The notes: generated by a model from the sequence alone, not told the origin. Positions 7,763-20,363 are shown, numbered from the stretch's first letter. The stretch: 64,000 nt of DNA from Clostridiales bacterium UBA6114 (GCA_002423435.1 DIWE01000011.1:1-64000); one strand, 5' to 3'. Made by a program: numbers and translations.

Positions 7763-9697
7763 ATGAATTACGAGAAACTGTTCACCCCTTTCAAAATCGG
7801 GAAAATGGAGGTAAAAAACCGCATCGTCATGTCGCCGATGGGGCTTAACGCCGGACATCTCGACGGAACGATCGACAAGGATGAAATCGATTATTGGGAG
7901 GAGCGCGCCCGGGGCGGAACGGGCATGATCATTACGGGGTGCATGTTCCTGACAAAGGAGCTGGCGCAGGGTTCTTTGGAGGGATACCTCGACCAGACGC
8001 ATGTCGTTCCTCCGCTCACAACCCTTTGCGAATCCGTCCAGAGGTACGGCGCAAAAATCTGCGCCCAGTTAAGCTGCGGCACCGGCAAAAACGCTTTCGC
8101 AAATATGTATGGAGATCCTCCCGTTTCCGCGTCGGCGATCCCCTCCATGTTTAACCCCGACTTAATCTGCCGCGCGCTGACCGTCGAGGAAATTCAGCAG
8201 ATTATGAAGCAGTTTGCATTTTCGTCCAAGCTTTTGAAGGATGCGGGCTTTGACGCCATTGAAGTGCACGCCCACGCAGGTTATCTCGTCGATCAATTCA
8301 TGTCCGCCGTCTGGAACAAGCGGGAGGACGAATACGGAGGAACCCTTGAAAACCGCATGCGTTTCCCCGTGGAGATTGTCCAGTCGATCAGAGGCGCCGT
8401 CGGGCCGGACATGCCGATTCTGTTCCGGATCGCCTGCAAGCATCATTTTGAAGGCGGGCGCACACTGGAAGAATCCCTGCCCATGCTGAAGCTTCTTGAA
8501 GAGGCCGGCGCGGACGCGCTCGATATCGACAGCGGCAGCTATGAAAACATCGATTATATCTTCCCGCCCGCATATCTCGGGGACGCGTGCATGCAGGATG
8601 TCTGTGAGGGGGCGAGAAAAGCGGTTAAAATTCCGCTTCTCAATGCCGGAAACCACACGCCTGAAACCGCCGCAAAGCTGATTGAATCCGGAAACGCCGA
8701 TTTTGTTCTGATGGGGCGCCCGCTGATCGCGGAGCCGCATCTGGCCAATAAGCTGATGGCGGGCAAACGCGACGAGGTCCGCCCCTGCATCCGCTGTAAT
8801 GAGGACTGCATCGGGAGAATTATCGCAAGGCTTACAAAAATCAGCTGTTCGGTCAATCCCGCCGCCGGTTTTGAAAACCGATTTGTCTTGCGAAAGACCG
8901 AGCATCCAAAACATATCGCGGTGATCGGCGGCGGCCCCGGCGGCATGGAGGCGGCCAGAACAGCCGCGCTGATGGGGCACAAGGTGACGCTCTATGAAAA
9001 AGACGGCAGGCTCGGCGGGCAATTAAAGAGCGCCGCGACGCCGCCGTTTAAGAGCCAGCTCCGCGAGCTTGTCGCATGGTATCAGCGCCAGCTGGAGCTT
9101 CTGGGCGTCAATGTAAGATTAAATACAGAGCTTAACGCGGACTCGCCCGAGCTTAAGTATGCGGATCGGATTATCGTTGCGACGGGAGCCGTCCCGCTTA
9201 CGCCGAAAATACCGGGAATAGAAAATACGGTCGACATCTTGACCGCCCATATAAAGCCGGAGAAGCTCAAAGGCGAAAAAATCGTGTATTGCGGCGGCGG
9301 CCTGTCCGCATGCGACAGCGCGCTCGAAACCGCGATGAACGGCAAGAAGGTCGCGATTTTGGAAATGCTGGATGAGGTCGCGGTAAACGACCATTTCATA
9401 AACAAGGCCGCGCTCATTCCGATGCTTGTAAAAAACGGCGTAGAGATCTATACGGGCCATAAAGTGCTGGAAATAAAAGCTGACGGCGTTAAAGCGCAGA
9501 AAAAGGACGGAACGGAGGTGTTTATTCCCGCGGATACAGTCGTTTCCTCCTTCGGAATGAGGCCGAACGACATGCTTGCAAAAGCGGTCGACGCAAAATA
9601 TCACCTGAAAACGCGCGTTGTCGGCGACAGCCTCAAGGTCGGAAAGGTCGGAGGCGCCGTCCGCGAGGGCATGTTCGCGGCAATGGCAATCGAGTAA
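7763..9697 (+). CDS. NADH:flavin oxidoreductase, old yellow enzyme with FeS and FAD domains
   Basis: A 644-residue enzyme with the 2,4-dienoyl-CoA reductase / BaiCD architecture. Residues 1-335 form an FMN-binding TIM barrel that starts KLFTPFKIGKMEVKNRIVMSPM and includes EVHAHAGYLVDQF near residue 166. A [4Fe-4S] cysteine cluster, CIRCNEDC plus a later SCSVNP, lies near 341-365. A Rossmann FAD domain (VIGGGPGGMEAA, near 390) and an NAD(P) domain (IVYCGGGLSACD, near 510) follow. It passes electrons from NAD(P)H through FAD and FeS to FMN to reduce activated C=C bonds. AAAGGAGG precedes the ATG. It stands alone between terminators, so its substrate cannot be guessed. Confidence 0.92.
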   Translation: MNYEKLFTPFKIGKMEVKNRIVMSPMGLNAGHLDGTIDKDEIDYWEERARGGTGMIITGCMFLTKELAQGSLEGYLDQTHVVPPLTTLCESVQRYGAKICAQLSCGTGKNAFANMYGDPPVSASAIPSMFNPDLICRALTVEEIQQIMKQFAFSSKLLKDAGFDAIEVHAHAGYLVDQFMSAVWNKREDEYGGTLENRMRFPVEIVQSIRGAVGPDMPILFRIACKHHFEGGRTLEESLPMLKLLEEAGADALDIDSGSYENIDYIFPPAYLGDACMQDVCEGARKAVKIPLLNAGNHTPETAAKLIESGNADFVLMGRPLIAEPHLANKLMAGKRDEVRPCIRCNEDCIGRIIARLTKISCSVNPAAGFENRFVLRKTEHPKHIAVIGGGPGGMEAARTAALMGHKVTLYEKDGRLGGQLKSAATPPFKSQLRELVAWYQRQLELLGVNVRLNTELNADSPELKYADRIIVATGAVPLTPKIPGIENTVDILTAHIKPEKLKGEKIVYCGGGLSACDSALETAMNGKKVAILEMLDEVAVNDHFINKAALIPMLVKNGVEIYTGHKVLEIKADGVKAQKKDGTEVFIPADTVVSSFGMRPNDMLAKAVDAKYHLKTRVVGDSLKVGKVGGAVREGMFAAMAIE

Positions 9698-9738
9698 ACG
9701 GCTTGCTTTCGGCAGCCCGCCAATTTGTATAAAATGAT

Positions 9739-9780
9739 ATTAAGACCCCCTGGTTTTGTCGGAAATCCGGGGGTCTTAAT
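9739..9780. terminator. Hairpin after the OYE reductase
   Basis: Arms ATTAAGACCCCC (9739-9750) and its complement (9769-9780) pair around a loop. There is no T run directly after, so this is a weak terminator or a transcript-end stabiliser. Confidence 0.5.
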
Positions 9781-9844
9781 CATTTGCGGAGCGGGGATGT
9801 TTATGGGACAGCCGCCGTGATATAGTTAAAAAGGGTGAATGATA

Positions 9845-11998
9845 ATGGATACAACATATGCGGCGCATATCAGGGAGGATCAGACGATCCAATCCGTAAG
9901 GGAGCATCTGGAGGGCACGGCAGAGCTGGCAAAAGGGTTCGCGGACAGCTTTGACAGCGGGGACTATGCCTGCCTGTGCGGGCTGCTCCACGATATCGGC
10001 AAGTATTCGGAAAAATTCCAGAAACGGCTCCTAGAGGGCGGCGGCATGGTCGACCATTCCACGGCGGGGGCGGCGGAGGTAAACGGCAGGCTGCGGGCGA
10101 TCGGTTTTTTGTTGGCCTACTGCGTCGCGGGACACCACGCCGGGCTGCCGGACGGCGGGAGCGCGGCCGACACCCCGGACGAGCCGACGCTTTGCGGCAG
10201 GCTGAAGCGAAAGCTGGAGCCTTATGTCGCATTCGAGCATGAAATTGCGCCTCAGATACTTCTCCCGGAGCCCTCGCTCCCTATACGCCCGCTGGGGAAG
10301 GCGGGATTTTCGGTGTCGTTTTATATCCGGATGCTGTTTTCCTGCCTTGTCGACGGCGACTTTCTGGATACGGAACGCTTTATGTCCGGGGATACGGACA
10401 GAGGGGGCGGCGAGGGCATTGACGCGCTCAATCAGAAATTGGACGGGTACATAAAAGGCTTCGCAAATCCGGAGAAGGAAATCGACAAAAGGCGCACGGA
10501 GATATTAAACCGCTGTATTGAAAAAGCGGAGCGGGAAAAGGGGCTTTACACCCTGACCGTGCCAACGGGGGGCGGCAAAACCATCTCATCTCTCGCCTTC
10601 GCCTTAAAACACGCGAAAAAGCATAAAATGGACCGGGTGATTTACGTAATCCCCTACAATTCGATCATCGAACAGAACGCCGCCGTATTCAAGGACATTC
10701 TGGGAGAGGAAAATGTGCTGGAGCATCACTCGGGCTTTTCGTACGACGACACAAGCGAGCTGCTCATAAACAAGCGGCTCGCAACGGAAAACTGGGAGGT
10801 GCCTGTTGTCGTGACGACAACCGTTCAGTTTTTCGAGTCGCTTTTCGCAAGCAGGCCCTCAAAATGCCGCAAGCTTCACAACATGACAAACAGCGTGATC
10901 ATCTTCGATGAGGCGCAGATGCTGCCTACGCAATATCTCCTGCCCTGCATCCGCGCGATATCGGAGCTTGTATACAACTACAAAAGCACGGCGGTGCTGT
11001 GCAGCGCGACGCAGCCGGCGCTTTCCGGACTGTTCCCGAAGGAGCTTTCCGCAAGGGAGCTTTGCGATCATGCGGAGGAATTGTTCCGGTTTTTCAAAAG
11101 GACAAAAATCGTACCCGTCGGCGAGCTCGCCGATACGGAGCTCGCCAAACGGTTAAATCTTGAAAAGCAGGTGCTTTGCATCGTAAATACCAGAATGCAG
11201 GCGCAGAGGCTTTTTAAGCTGCTTTTGCGGGAGGGAAGCTTTCATCTGTCCACCCTCATGTACCCGCTGCACAGAAAGCAGACCCTTCGGATTATCCGAG
11301 AGCGCTTGAAGGACGGCCTGCCTTGCCGCGTTGTATCCACGAGCCTGATCGAAGCGGGGGTCGACGTCGATTTTCCGGTGGTGTATCGCGCCGAGGCGGG
11401 CCTGGACTCGGAAATCCAGGCGGCGGGGCGCTGTAACCGTGAGAGGAAAAACGCCGAAAGCCCGGTGTATATCTTCAAGCCCGCCGAGGAGTATCAAAAG
11501 CACATGCCGGCGATGATGAAACGGCCCATGGAGGTCGCCCGGTCGGTCGCAAAACAGTTTGACGATATCGCGTCGAACGAGGCGATCTTTGCCTATTTCA
11601 CCCGGCTCTATCGATTCGAGGGAACCGGGCTCGATACAAAGAGCATCGTTGAAAGCTTCGAAAATGGGCTTGTAAAGGGAATGAGCTTTCCATTTGCCCG
11701 GATCGCGTCCGAATTCAATCTGATTGAAAATTCCACCTATTCCGTTGTAATACCGCATACGGACGAGGCGCGGGAGCTTGTAACAAGGCTCAGAGAGGGC
11801 GAGCGCAGCCGAAAGCTGATGCGGAGCGTCCAGCAATATGCGGTGAGCGTGTACGCCGGAAGCTACAGCGTCCTGCTTTCGTCTGGAAGCATCGAGGCGC
11901 TGGACGAAGAGCTGGCCGTGCTCACGGATCTGGACAAATATTCTGAAAAAACCGGGCTTGACGCCAATGCGGATTATGGCGCGGCCGTATTTTCCTGA
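9845..11998 (+). CDS. cas3: CRISPR-associated helicase/nuclease Cas3 (type I-C)
   Basis: A 717-residue Cas3, the nuclease-helicase that Cascade recruits to shred target DNA. The N-terminal HD nuclease domain (about 1-200) has H21, the HD pair H49-D50 in LLHDIGKYSEKFQ, a later VDHSTAG and a CVAGHHAG motif. The SF2 helicase follows: Walker A PTGGGKT near residue 240, the DEAQ box in IIFDEAQML, and motif III SATQP. The ATG at 9845 is preferred because AGGG lies nine nucleotides upstream; an ATG six bases earlier is too close. It is separated from the Cascade genes by about 400 bp and a hairpin, so it may be transcribed on its own. Confidence 0.96.
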   Translation: MDTTYAAHIREDQTIQSVREHLEGTAELAKGFADSFDSGDYACLCGLLHDIGKYSEKFQKRLLEGGGMVDHSTAGAAEVNGRLRAIGFLLAYCVAGHHAGLPDGGSAADTPDEPTLCGRLKRKLEPYVAFEHEIAPQILLPEPSLPIRPLGKAGFSVSFYIRMLFSCLVDGDFLDTERFMSGDTDRGGGEGIDALNQKLDGYIKGFANPEKEIDKRRTEILNRCIEKAEREKGLYTLTVPTGGGKTISSLAFALKHAKKHKMDRVIYVIPYNSIIEQNAAVFKDILGEENVLEHHSGFSYDDTSELLINKRLATENWEVPVVVTTTVQFFESLFASRPSKCRKLHNMTNSVIIFDEAQMLPTQYLLPCIRAISELVYNYKSTAVLCSATQPALSGLFPKELSARELCDHAEELFRFFKRTKIVPVGELADTELAKRLNLEKQVLCIVNTRMQAQRLFKLLLREGSFHLSTLMYPLHRKQTLRIIRERLKDGLPCRVVSTSLIEAGVDVDFPVVYRAEAGLDSEIQAAGRCNRERKNAESPVYIFKPAEEYQKHMPAMMKRPMEVARSVAKQFDDIASNEAIFAYFTRLYRFEGTGLDTKSIVESFENGLVKGMSFPFARIASEFNLIENSTYSVVIPHTDEARELVTRLREGERSRKLMRSVQQYAVSVYAGSYSVLLSSGSIEALDEELAVLTDLDKYSEKTGLDANADYGAAVFS

Positions 11999-12004
11999 TA
12001 AAAC

Positions 12005-12040
12005 GGCAAAGCGGCAGGACCACAATCCTGCCGCTTTGCC
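12005..12040. terminator. Strong hairpin after cas3
   Basis: A perfect 15-bp stem (12005-12019 with 12026-12040) has a 6-nt loop and no following T run. It may stop or weaken readthrough from cas3 into the Cascade genes, or protect the cas3 mRNA end. Confidence 0.55.
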
Positions 12041-14818
<2,778 letters not shown>

Positions 14819-14819
14819 A

Positions 14820-15710
14820 ATGGCGGAGGCGATCAAAAACAGGTATGAATTTGTAATTCTTTTTGATGTGGAAAACGGCAACCCGAATGGAGATCCCGAC
14901 GCGGGCAACATGCCGCGCATCGATCCGGAGACCGGCTGCGGCATCGTAACCGACGTATGCCTGAAACGAAAAATACGAAACTATGTCGAGACGGTCAAAG
15001 ACGGCGCGCCGGGCTATGAGATTTACATAAAGGAAAATGTTCCTTTAAACACAAGCGATAAAAAGGCGTATGAGTACTTGCAGGTCGATGAGAAGACAAT
15101 CAGGGACGAGAGAAAGAAGGACCCCGGTATCGATGAGAAGATCAGAGACTTCATGTGCAAAAACTTCTTTGATATCCGCGCCTTTGGCGCCGTGATGACG
15201 ACCTTTGTCAAAGCCGCCCTAAACTGCGGCCAGGTGCGCGGCCCCGTTCAGCTCGGCTTTGCCAGAAGCATTGATCCGGTCGTGCAACAGGAGGTGACGA
15301 TCACCCGCGTCGCTATCACGACGGAGGCCGACGCCGAGAAAAAGGGCACGGAAATGGGCCGGAAATACATTGTCCCGTACGCGTTGTACCGTGCCGAGGG
15401 GTTTGTCTCGGCGAATCTCGCGCGGAAATCGACGGGCTTTTCCGAGGAGGACCTTGCGCTTTTGTGGGAGGCGATCATCAATATGTTTGAGGACGACCGC
15501 TCTGCGGCCCGGGGGAAAATGGCGGTCCGTGAGCTGATCGTATTCAGGCACGACAGCATCCTCGGAAACGCCCCGTCCTACAAGCTGTTCGACACCGTAA
15601 CCGTGGAGCGAAAAAACCCGGGTGACCCCGCGCGAAAGTACGGCGATTATACGGTTACGGTCGACACGGCCGCTTTGCCGGACGGCGTATCCTGCACGAG
15701 AATGATATAG
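14820..15710 (+). CDS. cas7: Cas7 (Csd2), Cascade backbone subunit
   Basis: A 296-residue Csd2 protein that polymerises along the crRNA spacer to make the Cascade backbone. The family's opening is clear: FVILFDVENGNPNGDPDAGN, then a TDVCLKRKIRNYV block, RAFGAVM near residue 120 and GPVQLGFARSIDPV near 141. AAGGAGG precedes the ATG. In standard type I-C loci cas4, cas1 and cas2 follow this gene; here the CRISPR leader begins directly, so the adaptation genes are absent. Confidence 0.96.
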   Translation: MAEAIKNRYEFVILFDVENGNPNGDPDAGNMPRIDPETGCGIVTDVCLKRKIRNYVETVKDGAPGYEIYIKENVPLNTSDKKAYEYLQVDEKTIRDERKKDPGIDEKIRDFMCKNFFDIRAFGAVMTTFVKAALNCGQVRGPVQLGFARSIDPVVQQEVTITRVAITTEADAEKKGTEMGRKYIVPYALYRAEGFVSANLARKSTGFSEEDLALLWEAIINMFEDDRSAARGKMAVRELIVFRHDSILGNAPSYKLFDTVTVERKNPGDPARKYGDYTVTVDTAALPDGVSCTRMI

Positions 15711-15955
15711 CGACGGCATATGAAATAAAGTTGAGCACATCGGCGCAAAGCCCAGTTTCGATGTTGAGGGGGCCTTGATTTTGTAGCGCGAACAGGAAGC
15801 GGACACAAATCCGCAGGGGTATTCGCGCACAAAAAGAACCTGTTTTTAAAAGGATTGAACCGAAATACACAATCGAATTCCGGTTTATTCTGATTTGTAA
15901 TGCAAAATTTGTGCAAAGTGTGCCGAAATGGCATATCAAATTGTGCAGTTTTGCG
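15711..15955 (+). promoter_or_regulatory. CRISPR leader
   Basis: 245 bp without a gene between cas7 and the first repeat, AT-rich towards its right end. Repeats end in ATTGAAAT on the right, the usual orientation for type I-C, so this is the leader side and should hold the array promoter. No clear -35/-10 pair was identified. Confidence 0.7.
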
Positions 15956-17201
15956 GTCACTCCCCACACGGGGAGTGAGGATTGAAATCCCTGTTTGTCC
16001 TGCCATGACCGGGTTTGCAGCGTCACTCCCCACACGGGGAGTGAGGATTGAAATCTCGGCAATGAGTCTGTGCAAATCATGCTTTGTGTCACTCCCCACA
16101 CGGGGAGTGAGGATTGAAATATCGATCTGTATCCAATCGGTCGGATCGGTCAGAGTCACTCCCCACACGGGGAGTGAGGATTGAAATGTTGACGAGATGA
16201 AAATGTGTGCAACCAGACATGTCACTCCCCACACGGGGAGTGAGGATTGAAATTCCCCCGTTGAATCGGTTAAAATGGCTGCCTGCGGTCACTCCCCACA
16301 CGGGGAGTGAGGATTGAAATAGCCGATCGTCTGCGTTTGAAACGTACGCCTCAAGTCACTCCCCACACGGGGAGTGAGGATTGAAATGACCCTCCACATT
16401 TGACTTGGGCAGGGCCGAAATCGTCACTCCCCACACGGGGAGTGAGGATTGAAATACCAATATCTTTGTACTTCATACCGGCCATATAATGTCACTCCCC
16501 ACACGGGGAGTGAGGATTGAAATTTCTTTGAACGCGCCTATTGCCGCAATTATAGAAATGTCACTCCCCACACGGGGAGTGAGGATTGAAATGCGAAGGC
16601 CCGGAGCGTACCGTCGACGAGCGCCGGTCACTCCCCACACGGGGAGTGAGGATTGAAATGGCAAGGCCGGTAATCTGTTTCAGGCGAAGCACCTCGTCAC
16701 TCCCCACACGGGGAGTGAGGATTGAAATGGAGCATTCGGCGATTGCGATTTCAAAGGCCGCGGTCACTCCCCACACGGGGAGTGAGGATTGAAATCTGAC
16801 ATGTCCTTTGAAGCGGAACAGATCGAGGTTGTCACTCCCCACACGGGGAGTGAGGATTGAAATGGTCTGCGCTGCGGCAATGGAATCAAAATCCCCTAGT
16901 CACTCCCCACACGGGGAGTGAGGATTGAAATGAAATAGGTATCCACCTTTGCGTCGACTGCCTTTGTCACTCCCCACACGGGGAGTGAGGATTGAAATGT
17001 AGAGGGCAATGGGCTTTTGCGTGGGGTGGATGCGTCACTCCCCACACGGGGAGTGAGGATTGAAATTCCGGGCGGTTATCTTGTTTGTTGCCGTTGATAT
17101 GGTCACTCCCCACACGGGGAGTGAGGATTGAAATAATCATGTTTTGTATTTATTTGGCAAATGTGAGGGTCACTCCCCACACGGGGAGTGAGGATTGAAA
17201 T
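15956..17201 (+). CRISPR. Type I-C CRISPR array, 19 repeats and 18 spacers
   Basis: The repeat is 33 nt, begins GTCACTCCCCACAC and ends GGGGAGTGAGGATTGAAAT. Its palindromic core (ACTCCCC / GGGGAGT) forms the hairpin cut by Cas5c. Repeat starts: 15956, 16022, 16088, 16155, 16221, 16288, 16355, 16423, 16491, 16560, 16627, 16696, 16763, 16831, 16899, 16966, 17034, 17102, 17169. Spacers are 33-36 nt and all differ. All 19 repeats, including the last, read as identical, which suggests recent growth or strong selection even though no adaptation genes are present. Confidence 0.99.
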
Positions 17202-17211
17202 CGGGCAGAGT

Positions 17212-17259
17212 AAAGCAAGCATATTTTCCGTTTTTCCGGCGGGGGATATGCTTGCTTTT
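17212..17259 (+). terminator. Terminator after the CRISPR array
   Basis: Arms AAAGCAAGCATAT (17212-17224) and ATATGCTTGCTTT (17246-17258) pair fully and run into TTTTG. It lies 10 nt after the last repeat and would end the pre-crRNA. Confidence 0.75.
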
Positions 17260-17335
17260 GCGCTTTGAGTGACCGTTTTATCGTACACATTATCTTTTAT
17301 AATAAAGGCAAAGAATGAAGAAAGAGGTGTTCGCG

Positions 17336-17461
17336 GTGAAGTATAAGATCAAATATGCGCGCGGTCATGTCGAGGTATTCGATCTGCAGGGGAACTTTTT
17401 ATTTTCCGCCGACACCGAGTCGGAAGCGATAAACGAGCTTAAGGAAATGGAGGTCGCGTGA
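17336..17461 (+). CDS. Small hypothetical protein (41 aa) next to the CRISPR array
   Basis: Not recognised. The GTG at 17336 has GAGG eight nucleotides upstream; an in-frame ATG at 17315 would add seven residues but lacks a good site. The product starts MKYKIKYARGHVEVFD, continues with a GNFLFSADTESEA segment and ends EMEVA. Alternating charged and hydrophobic residues followed by a helix-like acidic tail suggest a small beta-beta-alpha fold. TATAAT at 17298-17303 may be its promoter. It lies between the array terminator and the WYL regulator, so a link with CRISPR control is possible but unproven. Confidence 0.6.
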   Translation: MKYKIKYARGHVEVFDLQGNFLFSADTESEAINELKEMEVA

Positions 17462-17548
17462 TGTTTCGAGGAAGATTAAGAAACAGAAAAAATGCAACCG
17501 ATATTTCCTGCACATTTCCATTGATTGTAAGGCAAGCGCTGGCTGTGA

Positions 17549-17575
17549 TATAATAACCGCAAAGCGGTTATTATA
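17549..17575. other. Perfect 12-bp palindromic hairpin upstream of the WYL gene
   Basis: TATAATAACCGC (17549-17560) and its complement (17564-17575) enclose AAA. A second, bulged hairpin at 17636-17663 has core AGCTGC/GCAGCT around TTT. These may be operators or leader structures for the regulator gene. Confidence 0.5.
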
Positions 17576-17685
17576 TAAAAATCTTGTGTCCCTTCGGCTC
17601 ACCGCTTACGCGGCAACCGCCGAAGATGGACAATATATCATAAGCTGCTTTGCAGCTATGATAATATCCAAAGGAGGCGGGTGCC

Positions 17686-18681
17686 GTGCCGAAATCGCCG
17701 AATCAAAAGCTCAAGCTTTTATACATGATGAAAATGCTTATGGAAAACACCGACGAAAACCATTTCATGACCGTGCCTCAGATCATAGAGGAGCTGAGCC
17801 GTTATGGAATTGCGGCGGAGCGCAAAAGCGTTTACGACGACCTTGAGGCGCTGCGCCTTTTCGGGCTCGATATCGCGAGTATCAAAACAAAAACCACGGG
17901 GTATTATGTCTCGAGCCGGACCTTTGAGCTGCCGGAGCTGAAGCTTCTCGCCGACGCGGTCGCCTCTTCGAAGTTTATTACGGAGAAAAAATCCGCCGAG
18001 CTGATCAAAAAAATCGAGAGCCTGACCAGCGCGCATGAGGCGAGGCAGCTTCAGCGGCAGGTATATGTCATGGGCCGGGTCAAGACCATGAACGAGCAGA
18101 TCTACTACAATGTAGACGCGATTCATCAGGCGATCGCCCGGGACAGGCAGATAGCCTTTCGCTATTTTGAATATACCGTCGATAAAACCAAACGCTACCG
18201 CCGCGACGGCGGCAAATACTGCGCCTCACCCTATGCCCTGACCTGGGACGACGAGAACTACTACATGATAGCCTACTATGAAAGGCACGGAAAGCTTTCC
18301 CACTTCAGGGTCGATAAAATGGAAAACATAGAAATGCTTGACGACAGGCGTCTTGCGCCGCCGGATAAAAAGGACTTCAATCCGGCCGAGTATTCCAAAA
18401 AGGTCTTCAACATGTTCGGCGGCGACGAAGAGCAAATCCGGCTGCAGTTTGACAATTCCCTCATCGGTGTCGTGCTCGACCGGTTCGGCAAGGAAATTCC
18501 CGTTGTGAAAGCGGATGCCCGGAGCTTCATCGTCAGTGTGGACGCCTTCTTAAGCCCGACGCTGCTCGGGTGGATTTTCAGCTTCGGCGATAAGGTTAAA
18601 ATACTCTCTCCCCAAAGTCTGGTCGACAGGCTTCGCCAAAAGGCGGTCGAAAGCCTTTCACAATATCAGGACGGCAGGTAA
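17686..18681 (+). CDS. WYL-domain transcriptional regulator
   Basis: A 331-residue DNA-binding regulator. Residues 1-75 form a winged helix-turn-helix, with TVPQIIEELSRYGI followed by RKSVYDDLEALRLFG. A helical linker follows, then the WYL domain at about 140-220, with YALTWDDENYYMIAYYERHG and FRVDKMENIEML. The WCX C-terminal extension covers about 245-320. WYL domains sense nucleic acids or nucleotides, and such regulators often control CRISPR and other defence loci. The GTG start follows AAGGAGG. It overlaps no gene and is followed five nucleotides later by the SWIM protein, forming a two-gene operon. Confidence 0.92.
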   Translation: MPKSPNQKLKLLYMMKMLMENTDENHFMTVPQIIEELSRYGIAAERKSVYDDLEALRLFGLDIASIKTKTTGYYVSSRTFELPELKLLADAVASSKFITEKKSAELIKKIESLTSAHEARQLQRQVYVMGRVKTMNEQIYYNVDAIHQAIARDRQIAFRYFEYTVDKTKRYRRDGGKYCASPYALTWDDENYYMIAYYERHGKLSHFRVDKMENIEMLDDRRLAPPDKKDFNPAEYSKKVFNMFGGDEEQIRLQFDNSLIGVVLDRFGKEIPVVKADARSFIVSVDAFLSPTLLGWIFSFGDKVKILSPQSLVDRLRQKAVESLSQYQDGR

Positions 18682-18686
18682 ACGCT

Positions 18687-20363
18687 ATGCAAAACGAGTA
18701 CTTAAGCCTTTTGAACTTTGAAGATTTCATAGAGAAAAAGATTATAGGCCGCGGGCGGGATTACTATTACGGCGGGAATGTGACTGAGCTCGAGGAAGAG
18801 GGGGAAAACCGCTATGTGGCGTCCGTCGAGGGAAGCGAGGATTACCGCGTCGAGGTGAGGCTCGACGGCAAAAACCGAATTGTCGACTCAACCTGCGACT
18901 GTCCCTATGATCTGGGCGAATATTGCAAGCACCAGGCGGCGGTTTTCTATGCCTTGCGGGAGCTCAGGCTCAAAACGCCGGGCAAGGAGAGGCCAAGGCC
19001 GAAAAAACAATCCTTGAAAGAAATCCTGGAAGGCCTCGATAAGAGCGAGCTGATCGAAATTATTATGGAGCTCGCGGAAAACAGAGAAATCAAAAACGCG
19101 CTGCTGCTTAAATATTCAACAGATGCCGACGAGCTTACGGCTTGTAAAAAGCTGATTTCGGCATCGGTCAAAAAATACAGCCGCAGGGGTTTTGTCGAAT
19201 GGGATGATGTGGGAAACGCCGTCGAGGGCGCGATAAAGGTACTCGATATACTTGAAGCAAAAATACGCTCGGGCAGGGCTGAGGCATCCGTTGAAATCTG
19301 CATGCTTTTGCTTTCCGAGATGATGAAGCTTTTGGACGCATGCGACGACTCCGACGGTATTGTCGGAGATATCATCAGGCAGAGTATAGAGATGATGGAG
19401 GAGGCGGCGCAAAACGCGGCCGAAAGCCCGGATGCCGGCAAGCGCAAGGAAATATTCCTGAAAATAATCAAAGAAGCGGAAAACAGACGTTATGACGGCT
19501 GGACGGATTGGCGGCTGGATATTTTGGGCGGGTGCGCCTGGTTTTGCGGGGAAGCGGGGCTCAGATCGACCCTCGAGGCGCGGCTTGAGAAAATCTTTCC
19601 CCAGACAACAGATGATTGGGGCAATAACTATTTGGCGGCGCGGATACAGCTTTTGAGGCTCCAAATTATCAGGCTGTTCGATCCCCCGGAACAGGCGGAG
19701 GCGTTTGTTCGAGAGAATATCCGATACAGCGAGTTTCGGGAACTCGCCATAAATGCGTCGCTTGAGAAGGGCGAGTGCGAAAGAGTTCTGGAGCTGTGCG
19801 CCGACGGAATAAAACGCGACGCAAAGTATGCCGGCCTTGTCCACAAGTGGAAAGAATACTGTTTTAAGGCGTATGAACAGCTTGGAGACAAAGACCGGCA
19901 GCGGGCACTTGCCCTCGAGTTTGTTTACTCGAATGAATACGGCTATTTTGAGAAGCTCAAAAACCTGTGCGGGAAAAACGAATGGCCGTCGGTCCTAAAC
20001 GGCATATTGAATAAATTTGAGGAAAAGGCATATCCGCCGGACATTTATGTAAGAATTCTGATTCATGAAAAGCTTACAAAAAAATTGCTGGCATACTGCC
20101 AAAGAAATATTTCACGCATAGTGCAGTTGTACCCCTATATTGTGCCTGAGTTTCAAAATGAAGTCGGAGAAATTTTTATAAAATATATAGAGGAGTCGGC
20201 CCAGGCCGCTTCGGATCGAAAAGCCTATAAAAAGGTCTGTGAAATCATCCGGGCCTGTCAAAAAGCCTGCGGAAATTCGGAGGCTGAGAAAATCAGGCGC
20301 CGGCTTATGGAGAATTACCCGAGGCGCCCCGCATTCCTCGAGGAATTGTCCGGCATGAGATGA
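18687..20363 (+). CDS. SWIM zinc-finger domain protein
   Basis: A 558-residue protein with an N-terminal SWIM zinc finger: C70, C72, C80 and H82 (CDCPYDLGEYCKH, pattern CxCx7CxH). SWIM fingers bind nucleic acid or protein partners. The remaining residues, about 110-558, are largely helical and rich in leucine, alanine, glutamate and lysine, suggesting a TPR/HEAT-like solenoid. Partners in this class sometimes carry helicases; none is fused here. It starts five nucleotides after the WYL gene and is surely co-transcribed. Its role is unknown; proximity to CRISPR-Cas suggests an accessory or separate defence role. Confidence 0.8.
   Translation: MQNEYLSLLNFEDFIEKKIIGRGRDYYYGGNVTELEEEGENRYVASVEGSEDYRVEVRLDGKNRIVDSTCDCPYDLGEYCKHQAAVFYALRELRLKTPGKERPRPKKQSLKEILEGLDKSELIEIIMELAENREIKNALLLKYSTDADELTACKKLISASVKKYSRRGFVEWDDVGNAVEGAIKVLDILEAKIRSGRAEASVEICMLLLSEMMKLLDACDDSDGIVGDIIRQSIEMMEEAAQNAAESPDAGKRKEIFLKIIKEAENRRYDGWTDWRLDILGGCAWFCGEAGLRSTLEARLEKIFPQTTDDWGNNYLAARIQLLRLQIIRLFDPPEQAEAFVRENIRYSEFRELAINASLEKGECERVLELCADGIKRDAKYAGLVHKWKEYCFKAYEQLGDKDRQRALALEFVYSNEYGYFEKLKNLCGKNEWPSVLNGILNKFEEKAYPPDIYVRILIHEKLTKKLLAYCQRNISRIVQLYPYIVPEFQNEVGEIFIKYIEESAQAASDRKAYKKVCEIIRACQKACGNSEAEKIRRRLMENYPRRPAFLEELSGMR

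Noticed and set aside
15647..17288. Short repeated peptides with SILTPRVGSD or SLPTRGVRIE units
   Set aside because: They are translations of the CRISPR repeats, not proteins.
17461..17553. A 30-residue frame whose ATG overlaps the stop of the small protein next to the array
   Set aside because: No ribosome binding site of its own, basic low-information composition, and it runs into the palindrome at 17549; the overlap alone is weak evidence.
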